A stretch of DNA of 49,986 nt from Akkermansiaceae bacterium UBA5688 (GTDB lineage Bacteria; Verrucomicrobiota; Verrucomicrobiia; Verrucomicrobiales; Akkermansiaceae), in the NCBI GenBank assembly GCA_002420315.1, contig DIHU01000020.1, positions 3,262 through 53,247 on the forward strand, written 5' to 3'. The position numbers were made by a program, and so were the translations under genes. Of the stretch, positions 1 to 6,864 are shown one piece after another. The first letter of the stretch is position 1. Every line of letters begins with the position of its first letter. The notes beneath the pieces are model-generated. The model had not been told where the DNA came from and ran no database searches. It worked only from the letters and a program-made list of their open reading frames with translations.

Positions 1-220
1 TGAGGTCAGGGAGAGCGCTGCAATGAATGAAGATGTAAGGGTGAGATTCCTCATAGCGTTTTTACGCTAAATGGATCCTAATAGGCTGGTCAAATTTATT
101 TTTAATATTTGTTAATAAGGTGAATGATATTTTAAAAATATGCTGTAGTTATTGAATCCCAGATGGAGAAGTTAGAACCACCGAAATCTTTCCGCTTTTC
201 CTTCTAAGAGGCGTAGCGAC
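1..220. other. Left-edge region upstream of the sigma factor gene
   Basis: No complete gene is visible. One plus-strand frame is open from base 2 to a TAA at 68-70, giving only 22 residues, so it could be the tail of a gene that starts outside the window, but nothing in it is recognisable. Bases 70-170 are strongly AT-rich and include a 15-base odd palindrome at 127-141 (seven-base arms around a central A). An AGAGG at 207-211 lies nine bases before a TTG at 221. The AT-rich stretch is the natural place for the promoter of the sigma-factor operon, but I could not assign a -35/-10 pair. Confidence 0.3.
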
Positions 221-805
221 TTGCACGTTATTGGTATATCTATCTCGAAAATGGCGGAAGGAACCGAAGATACAACAATCGCTCGCGAAGAATTCGTGAG
301 CGCGGCACTCATCGAGTTTGAGTCCCCGCTAATAGGATATGCAACGACCTTCCTTCATGATGTAGAGCGGGCTCGGGATGTAGTCCAAGAAACCTTCATT
401 CGACTCTATGAGCAGGATCTTGATAAGGTTAAAGGTGGATTGAAAGCTTGGTTATTCACAGTTTGTAGGAATCGTGCTCTCGATGTGATTCGTAAAGAAC
501 GTCGAATTACGGGGCTGGAAGAAGAGCAAATGGCGCGTCTGCCGTCTCAGCGGAGGACTCCCTCTGAAAGAGCAGACCTCGAGGAACGCATCGACCAAGT
601 CCACGAGGCTCTTAAACGCCTCTCTGATAATCAACGGGAGATCATTCTTCTAAAATTTGAGCAGGGTCTCACCTACGAAGAGATGAGTAAAGTGACTGGC
701 TTGAGTTCCGGTAATGTAGGATTCCTACTCCATACTGGGCTTAAACGTCTCCGCGCCTTTTTACCTGACGATCTTGTTCAAAATCTTAACCCCCAGACTG
801 CCTGA
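221..805 (+). CDS. RNA polymerase sigma factor, ECF / sigma-70 family
   Basis: Alternative sigma factor of about 190 residues, the usual ECF size. Region 2 covers roughly residues 28-95 and includes the DVVQETFIRLY helix and an AWLFTVCRNRALD segment. Region 4 covers about residues 122-185, with LSDNQREIILLKF followed by a helix-turn-helix (GLTYEEMSKVTGLSSGNVGFLL). Two starts are possible: TTG at 221, with an AGAGG nine bases upstream, or ATG at 251 (residue 11), which would give a more typical ECF N-terminus. The next gene starts three bases after the stop, so the two are almost certainly co-transcribed. Sigma genes beside YfbK-like proteins are, to my knowledge, common in Verrucomicrobiota. 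The regulated genes cannot be told from the sequence. Confidence 0.9.
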   Translation: MHVIGISISKMAEGTEDTTIAREEFVSAALIEFESPLIGYATTFLHDVERARDVVQETFIRLYEQDLDKVKGGLKAWLFTVCRNRALDVIRKERRITGLEEEQMARLPSQRRTPSERADLEERIDQVHEALKRLSDNQREIILLKFEQGLTYEEMSKVTGLSSGNVGFLLHTGLKRLRAFLPDDLVQNLNPQTA

Positions 806-808
806 AAT

Positions 809-1957
809 ATGAAAATGACTTCTGATGATCCCGCCTTGACGGCTTTTATTTTAGGTGAACTCAGTGAAAATGAAGCAGCTGAGGCTAATCGGGCGCTTAA
901 GGATGACGAAAATCTGCTTGAGGAAAAAGAAACGCTTACGGCCCTAACTGAGCTGCTTTCTGATATTCTTGGTGCGGAATCGCATTCGCTTGGAGAAGAA
1001 CGAATAGCTGAAATTCACAGGGCGGGTAATTTGCCGGATTCAAATGTTCTTGTGCTGGAACATCGAAGAAGGTCCCGCAGGCAGTCTTTCCTCGCGGTTG
1101 GTGGGGTGGCTGCGGTGGTTTTCGCGGGCTTCCTAGCTTTGTCCCAATTTGATGGCGGCCAACCCAATGTCGTGGTTGATGGAAATGACGGGAGAGTTGT
1201 CGGAAAGGGTACCCCAGCAGGCGTGTCTAAAAGTCTTTCTGGTGAGTTGGAATTAGTCTCTGGTGACGGGATGGTGATTCCTCTGGGTCTTTCAAAAGCG
1301 GATCCGTCTTTCGTCGAAAGGGCACTACTTGCAAAAGGTGAATTACCTGAACCTGAAAAGTTTAGAATTGCGGATTGGGTGAATCTTAGTGTTGTCGAAT
1401 TCGAACCACTAATATCGATGCGAGAGCTTGAGGCTTATGCTGAATGCGGTGCCTGCCCGTGGGATTCTACCAAGTCTCTCTGGATGATCAGGCTTCGCTC
1501 AGTGAATGGCCGTATGATTTCGCCAGTAGCTAAAGTAGTTTTCGACCCAGAATTCGTAACGAGTGCTCACTTAGTCGGTGGGGGCGACACAGGTGGGGGC
1601 GGAGCCTTCAAATCAGAGGGTTTTGATTCGTCCCAAATCTTTCTGTACGAATTGGAAACCAAAACCGAAGGGGACCAGTTGGGTGGATTTTCGATCACTA
1701 CCAATCAGGGTGAACTTGGCTACCTCCCAATTCTCAGCCCGCAACAGATTAAGGAGAGTCCGACTGTAGGTTTTAGGGTTGCGGTTGTTCTTGGTGGTTT
1801 TGCTCGATGGGCCGGATCCGATACTAGGGAGAAAGAGACCCTTTTAAGGCTTGCGCGTGAAGCAAGAGAATTGATAGCGCGCGAAGAAGTGACCGATACT
1901 TCCTGTCGCTATGCTCTGGATGTCATCCTGCAGTCGGAGGAGACGCTGGATCGCTAA
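809..1957 (+). CDS. YfbK-family membrane protein lacking the von Willebrand A domain; putative regulator of the adjacent sigma factor
   Basis: A 382-residue protein with four parts. Residues 7-50 resemble the anti-sigma-like N-terminus (DPALTAFILGELSE) found on many Verrucomicrobial YfbK-like proteins. One membrane helix lies at about 93-113. Residues 165-200 (DPSFVERALLAKGELP, then RIADWVN) match the segment that precedes the vWA domain in E. coli YfbK, and CPW at 216-218 matches its PWN motif. Residues 241-380 match the C-terminal YfbK domain (DUF3520), including KVVFDPEFV and FRVAVVLGGFA. In YfbK about 190 residues of vWA domain, with a DxSxS metal site, sit between the PWN motif and the C-terminal domain; here only about ten residues do, and no DxSxS is present. 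A role in controlling the sigma factor is inferred from position, with the N-terminus cytoplasmic. Confidence 0.65.
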   Translation: MKMTSDDPALTAFILGELSENEAAEANRALKDDENLLEEKETLTALTELLSDILGAESHSLGEERIAEIHRAGNLPDSNVLVLEHRRRSRRQSFLAVGGVAAVVFAGFLALSQFDGGQPNVVVDGNDGRVVGKGTPAGVSKSLSGELELVSGDGMVIPLGLSKADPSFVERALLAKGELPEPEKFRIADWVNLSVVEFEPLISMRELEAYAECGACPWDSTKSLWMIRLRSVNGRMISPVAKVVFDPEFVTSAHLVGGGDTGGGGAFKSEGFDSSQIFLYELETKTEGDQLGGFSITTNQGELGYLPILSPQQIKESPTVGFRVAVVLGGFARWAGSDTREKETLLRLAREARELIAREEVTDTSCRYALDVILQSEETLDR

Positions 1958-1969
1958 AACTTTGGAAAG

Positions 1970-2515
1970 TTACATCATTCCCAGTTTCATCTTACCCTCT
2001 TCTGAGATCATGTCCTGATTCCAGGGTGGGTCCCAAACAAGCTCAACTCGCGCTTCATTTATTTCGCTAAGCGACATTATCCGGGCCTGGGCGTCTGCAG
2101 CGATGACTGGCCCCATTCCGCAGCCGGGAGCAGTCAGAGTCATTTTGACATCCACGTCAGTTCCGGAGTCAACCTCAGAAAGGCTGCAATCGTAAACTAA
2201 GCCAAGATTCACAATATCGACAGGGATTTCTGGGTCAAAAACCTGCTTCATTTGATGCCAAACCTGTTCTTCAAGGGTCGCATCGGCTAGGCGGTTAGCT
2301 TCCGCTTGGACCTCCTTTTTTTCGTCAGGGTCCACTCCAAGGGCATCAGCATCATTCGAAGAAATCCGAGCCAAACCTGCCGAGGTCGCGACGGTGTAAG
2401 TGCCACCTAAGGTCTGGGTGATGACTACGGGAGTTCCGGTTGGGAGCGTAATGATATCTCCAGAAGGAATTTGAATCGCGTCGACTTCGCGGGTAAGGCT
2501 GACTTCTTCGTGCAT
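1970..2515 (-). CDS. sufT: Putative Fe-S cluster assembly protein SufT (MIP18/DUF59 family)
   Basis: Cytoplasmic iron-sulfur cluster assembly or transfer factor of the long SufT type. The N-terminal part (REVDAIQIPSGDIITLPTGT, then TLGGTYTVAT) is characteristic of long SufT proteins. The MIP18/DUF59 domain follows at about residues 80-180, with DPEIPVDIVNLGLVYD and the conserved APGCGMGP motif (Cys132). I chose ATG at 2515 because the protein then starts MHEEVSLTRE as in relatives and an AGGGA lies upstream; an in-frame ATG at 2557 would add 14 residues. The rest of a suf operon is not in the window. The stop is about a dozen bases from the convergent YfbK-like gene, with a weak AACTT/AAGTT inverted repeat at 1958-1971 between them. 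Confidence 0.85.
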   Translation of the reverse strand: MHEEVSLTREVDAIQIPSGDIITLPTGTPVVITQTLGGTYTVATSAGLARISSNDADALGVDPDEKKEVQAEANRLADATLEEQVWHQMKQVFDPEIPVDIVNLGLVYDCSLSEVDSGTDVDVKMTLTAPGCGMGPVIAADAQARIMSLSEINEARVELVWDPPWNQDMISEEGKMKLGMM

Positions 2516-2561
2516 GGTTTTGTCCCTAGAGGATCGTTGAACACGCCATCGGTGCAATAGT

Positions 2562-3584
2562 TTATTTCACCTTTTGTGGTTTGATCTTTTTGAAGGCCTT
2601 TGTTGAAGGGGTAGCCTGTCCAATGTTTTCGACTGGATGGGTGTAAAGATACTCCCAAACCGGATCATGGATGAGTTTACCATCTCTATCTTTAAATGAT
2701 CGATTTCCGGGAGTTACTGAACTGTGAGCGCGGTTGGCATCGTTCTCCACATTGAAGTTCGTCACAAGACGGCGGGTGTTTGAGTATGGCGGCTCGTATT
2801 TTTCGACATCAATAATTGGCCCGAACTTGTGGAGCCCAAGCATCTCCCACGATCGTTGGTAGTGAAAATCAGTCCAGCCCATATCTTTAGTGTGACTAAA
2901 TCCAAAGAAACGGTTTTCTGGAGTTTTTGAAGGGAGAGCCTGCCATGATTGGTATTGGTCGCGGGGGCCGCAAAGCGCGACAACTCGGGCAACCTTTGTA
3001 TGCTTAGCAAGGCGGGATGCGGTTGTGGATCCGTGGGATGCACCGGTTAAAATAACCTTCTCCCAAATAATACCGTCTCTATTAGGATTAAGAAATTGCC
3101 CCCATTTTCCCTCGGGATTCTCTTTCTCGAGATATTTAACAAAGTTCAGCGCACGCCCTTTAATGCTATCCCTGACCTTTATATCCACCTCATCGCTGTG
3201 ATCCTCCCCAGTTGCGGCTTCAAGTCTGATGTTACCCCTGCAATCCTCTGATACAGGTCGTTGTTGACAACATTTTGAAAACCATTGTCGGGCGTAGTGG
3301 ACCTGAATTGCGTGGATGCCATAAGAATTCAACCGATCAAAAAGATTCTGGTTTGGAGCCATGAGCCAGATAGCAAGTCTTCCTCTTGTGGGAACTCGAG
3401 TGTCAACGCTAGCGATTTGAAAGTCCTGAGGTTGTCCGGAGCTGTTTTTTAGGACGAAGCCAATTTCAGGGTAAGATTTCGCCATTGGGTCAATCTTTAT
3501 GGCGCGTGCTTGAATCTTGTAGCGCTGTCCGTTACCGAGACTGAAAGACGAAAGCAGGAAAAATAAAAAAAAGCGAATAAGCAT
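2562..3584 (-). CDS. Secreted alpha/beta-hydrolase-like protein
   Basis: A 340-residue exported protein with a hydrophobic signal peptide at about residues 1-19 (LLSSFSLGNGQ). The segment WEKVILTGASHGSTTASRLA carries a G-x-S-x-G nucleophile elbow (GASHG, residues 181-185, Ser183) after a hydrophobic strand and before a helix, the classic alpha/beta-hydrolase layout. Downstream Asp and His residues suitable for a triad exist (for example GWTDFHYQ and the C-terminal HDPVWEYL), but I cannot assign them. The size and the single-domain secreted form recall proteins labelled BPSS1187-like. The substrate is unknown. It lies upstream of sufT on the same strand, about 46 bases away, without an obvious functional link. 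Confidence 0.55.
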   Translation of the reverse strand: MLIRFFLFFLLSSFSLGNGQRYKIQARAIKIDPMAKSYPEIGFVLKNSSGQPQDFQIASVDTRVPTRGRLAIWLMAPNQNLFDRLNSYGIHAIQVHYARQWFSKCCQQRPVSEDCRGNIRLEAATGEDHSDEVDIKVRDSIKGRALNFVKYLEKENPEGKWGQFLNPNRDGIIWEKVILTGASHGSTTASRLAKHTKVARVVALCGPRDQYQSWQALPSKTPENRFFGFSHTKDMGWTDFHYQRSWEMLGLHKFGPIIDVEKYEPPYSNTRRLVTNFNVENDANRAHSSVTPGNRSFKDRDGKLIHDPVWEYLYTHPVENIGQATPSTKAFKKIKPQKVK

Positions 3585-3750
3585 AAGGTGAAGCTTCCCT
3601 GGGCAGCTCGAACTTTTCTAAGCTCCTTAGTAATATAATTTGAAGTGGTAGAATTGTATGAACGTTGTTAATTCAAGCGTTTTTCGGTCAACGTGGGTGC
3701 TGAGCTATTACGTGAAAAGATCACTATGATCCCTGTTTGTTCGGTTGAGC

Positions 3751-4893
3751 TTAATTCTTGTTCTTCTTTTTTTGGGGATTTCCCTTTAGGCCAAAGTGGT
3801 AGACTGTGACCTGGCTATAAGTTTCGCCGGGTCTGAGAACTGGTGAGGGGAATTCCTTTTGGTTTGGCGAATCAGGGAATGTTTGTGACTCGAGGCAAAA
3901 TGCCGATCGATGTGCGTAGTTCTTGCCACCTTTTCCTTTCAAATCATCTAGGAAGTTTCCTGTGTAAAATTGAATGCCAGGCTCGGTCGTTTTGACAGTA
4001 AGAATTCGACCGCTCGTTGGCTCTGTAACAACTGCCGCAGTCATTAATTTCCCATCGTCGGTTTTTTTAAGAACAAAATTGTGGTCATAGCCTTTCCCGT
4101 TTTTGAGTTGCTCATTTTCCTCATTAATTCGTTTGCCGATTTGTGTTGGTTTTCTGAAGTCAAATGGGGTCCCTTCGACCGGGGCGATGCCGGTTGGAAT
4201 GGAAGTTTCATCGATAGGATTGTAGTGTTCAGCATTGATTTTGACTCGATGCTGAAGATTGGTTTTGCCGCCTTCACCAGCGAGATTGAAGTAACTGTGA
4301 TTAGTTAAGTTGAGGATAGTCGGTTTATCTGTGGTGGACTTGTAGCGGATACGTAAAGCATTATCTTGAGTCCAGGTGTAGGTGACGGAGTTATTTAAGG
4401 TTCCTGGGTATCCTTCTTCGCCGTCGGGACTGGTGTATGTTAGAACTAAACTCGGACTATCGCCCATATTGCCGATTCTCGCTTTCCAGATTTTTTTATC
4501 GAAACCCTTTAGCCCGCCATGGAGGTGGTTTGGATCATTGTTAGTGGCAACCGAGTAATCCTTACCATCAAGAGTAAATTTACCATTGGCTATTCGGTTG
4601 GCATACCGTCCGGTGATGCAGCCGAAGTAAGGACTTTTCTCGACGTATTTCGCAACTGAATCGAAACCGAGAACTACGTCGCCCATTTCACCATCTTTGT
4701 CTGGAACGAAAATCGAGGTTACAGTACCACCATAATTAGTGATGGAAACTTTCGCTCCTGACTCGTTGGAAAGAGTGTATAGCTCAACAGATTTCCCGTC
4801 GATCTCACCAAATGGTTTTGAGGTGACGGAGAATTTGGCTGCTGAGGCAGCAAAAGGGAGGAAAGCGCAGAGAGTAAGGGTGTGTTTGTTCAT
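3751..4893 (-). CDS. galM: Aldose 1-epimerase (mutarotase), exported
   Basis: Interconverts alpha and beta anomers of aldoses such as galactose or glucose. A signal peptide ends near residue 18 (LPFAASAA), so it probably acts in the periplasm. GalM motifs appear in order: NRIANG (99-104), PNHLHGG (121-127, His125), TNHSYFNL (197-204, His199), GYDHNFVL (268-275, Asp270) and CLESQTFPDSPN (333-344, Glu335). The spacing fits the known catalytic His and Glu and the substrate-binding His and Asp. At 380 residues it is slightly longer than cytoplasmic GalM because of the signal and a Lys-rich tail. It is divergent from the symporter gene at 5098 and forms the left end of the carbohydrate island, consistent with conditioning sugars released outside the cell before uptake. 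Confidence 0.92.
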   Translation of the reverse strand: MNKHTLTLCAFLPFAASAAKFSVTSKPFGEIDGKSVELYTLSNESGAKVSITNYGGTVTSIFVPDKDGEMGDVVLGFDSVAKYVEKSPYFGCITGRYANRIANGKFTLDGKDYSVATNNDPNHLHGGLKGFDKKIWKARIGNMGDSPSLVLTYTSPDGEEGYPGTLNNSVTYTWTQDNALRIRYKSTTDKPTILNLTNHSYFNLAGEGGKTNLQHRVKINAEHYNPIDETSIPTGIAPVEGTPFDFRKPTQIGKRINEENEQLKNGKGYDHNFVLKKTDDGKLMTAAVVTEPTSGRILTVKTTEPGIQFYTGNFLDDLKGKGGKNYAHRSAFCLESQTFPDSPNQKEFPSPVLRPGETYSQVTVYHFGLKGNPQKKKNKN

Positions 4894-5097
4894 AATAGGC
4901 AGAAGGTGTTTAATGAGAGAATTATCGTCTAATTATCTGTATAGTGGATTCTTTGATGACCTTTGAGAAGCTTAGTTTTATCGTTTTATTGTAGCGGTAT
5001 GCAATAGGGTTTTCTGGCCATCTTCGGAGCCGCGATGGAGCAACGGTTGTTGAAAACTAGATTTCGACCTTTTGGTAATAAATTGATAAGGAAAGAA

Positions 5098-6864
5098 ATG
5101 ATTGAGAAATTGGACTGGATTGTGATCGTGCTATCACTGGCCATTAGCTTGGGAATAGGTTGGTGGGCTGCCCAAAAAAATAGCGGCAATACTGAAAGTT
5201 TCTTTTTAGCTGGACGCTCTATGCCATGGTGGTTACTCGGAGTTTCGATGGTGGCAACGACTTTCGCTGCTGATACTCCGACCCTGATTACTGACTGGGT
5301 AAGGACCGATGGCGTTTCAAAGAACTGGCTCTGGTGGTCGCTTGTCTTTTCCGGAATGCTAACCACCTATGTCTTTGCCAGGCGTTGGCGTAGAGCGGGC
5401 GTAATGACCGATGTGGAATTCTACGAACTAAGATACTCCGGCCTCGGCGGTCAGATTCTACGGGCCTATCGGGCGTTGTATCTCGGGCTTTTTTTTAACG
5501 TCTTTATCATTGCCGTGGTCTCCTTGGCTGCGATCAAGATTCTTGGAGTTTTGATGGGATTAGAAGCCTGGCAGACTATTCTACTGGGTGCCGGAGTGAC
5601 CATGCTTTATAGCGTCGCTGGTGGTTTGCGATCTGTTTTACTCGTGGATTTTTTTCAGTTCGCCTTGGCGATGATAGGCTCAGTAGCCGCGACGATTTAC
5701 ATTTTAAACATGGATGCTATTGGTGGTCTTGATGGTCTTTTCGCTCATGAAGCGGTGAAAGCCAAGATGAGTATTACACCCACCAAGGACTCGAACTGGG
5801 TCGAGTTTTTCATCATACCGATTGCCCTAATGTGGTGGACTAGTTACTACCCGGGAGCCGAACCGGGGGGTGGTGGATATATTGCACAGCGCACTTTAGC
5901 TGCGAAAGATGTAAAGCATGCCACAAAGGCTAATCTATTCTTCAATGTTGCCCACTATGCCTTAAGACCATGGCCATGGATCTTGGTTGCGTTGGCTTCA
6001 TTGGTAGTTTTTCCAGACCTCGAATCGATCGGTCAAGCCTTCCCGAATTTAGAGGATGGAAAGCTTGGCCACGATGTCGCTTATCCAGCCATGATCGCAC
6101 AGCTCCCGGCGGGATTGAAAGGCGTTGTGCTAGCTTCTTTAATTGCGGCCTATATCTCTACTCTTTCGACTCAGGTAAATCTAGCGTCATCCTACCTGAC
6201 TAAGGATTTCTGGAAGCGATTCTGTAATAAGAATGCTGGTGAGGGTGAGCAGATCCTGGTGGGTCGTGTAAGTAGTGTTCTGGTTTTGGCTCTAGGATCG
6301 TTGGTGGCCCTCGCCTTTACGAATGCCGCGCAGATGTTCACTGTCTTATTGATGGTCGGGGCCGGAACTGGGTTAGTGTATTTAGTTCGCTGGCTTTGGT
6401 GGAGGGTCAATGCTTGGAGCGAGATCGCGGCTTCTTTGACAGCGATCGTTTCGAGCTATTTTTTTACATGTAAATCGACCTTACCCTTCGCTGACCCTTT
6501 TGGTTGGGCAGTTGAGATGGGTCATTGGAACTATGTTGGACCGGTCATGCTAACTACTTTCTCCTGGCTCATAGTGACTCTTTTGACAAAGCCGGAAGAG
6601 TCAGGAACTCTAACCCGATTTGTAAATCAAACGTCCCCTCCAGGAAGTGGGTGGGATCGCTTTAGAACAGAAGAACGCAACGCAAACGAACCCTCGATGG
6701 GAAGTGACCTCTTAAAAGTTTTCTTTGGTAGTGCTGGGATTCTTGCTGTTCTTATCGGAACAGGGTTGACGATCTATGGGGATTACTTGCCGGGAACTCC
6801 GCTTCTTGTTGCGGGCATTTTCATTTTGGTCCCTCTGTTTCGTTCTTCGGTGAATACAGATTAA
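5098..6864 (+). CDS. Sodium:solute symporter family (SSS) transporter
   Basis: A polytopic inner-membrane protein of about 588 residues with some 13-15 hydrophobic segments. It begins with an extracytoplasmic-start helix (KLDWIVIVLSLAISLGIGWW) followed by the SSS hallmark NTESFFLAGRSMPWW and VATTFAADTPTLITDW. The likely substrate is a sugar or other small organic solute, from its neighbours. I chose ATG at 5098 because AGGA at 5088-5091 precedes it and the first helix follows directly; an upstream in-frame ATG at 5035 would add a basic 21-residue leader. Its stop overlaps that of the convergent sulfatase gene (TAA 6862-6864 against TTA 6861-6863), so both stops lie within one TTAA. Confidence 0.85.
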   Translation: MIEKLDWIVIVLSLAISLGIGWWAAQKNSGNTESFFLAGRSMPWWLLGVSMVATTFAADTPTLITDWVRTDGVSKNWLWWSLVFSGMLTTYVFARRWRRAGVMTDVEFYELRYSGLGGQILRAYRALYLGLFFNVFIIAVVSLAAIKILGVLMGLEAWQTILLGAGVTMLYSVAGGLRSVLLVDFFQFALAMIGSVAATIYILNMDAIGGLDGLFAHEAVKAKMSITPTKDSNWVEFFIIPIALMWWTSYYPGAEPGGGGYIAQRTLAAKDVKHATKANLFFNVAHYALRPWPWILVALASLVVFPDLESIGQAFPNLEDGKLGHDVAYPAMIAQLPAGLKGVVLASLIAAYISTLSTQVNLASSYLTKDFWKRFCNKNAGEGEQILVGRVSSVLVLALGSLVALAFTNAAQMFTVLLMVGAGTGLVYLVRWLWWRVNAWSEIAASLTAIVSSYFFTCKSTLPFADPFGWAVEMGHWNYVGPVMLTTFSWLIVTLLTKPEESGTLTRFVNQTSPPGSGWDRFRTEERNANEPSMGSDLLKVFFGSAGILAVLIGTGLTIYGDYLPGTPLLVAGIFILVPLFRSSVNTD

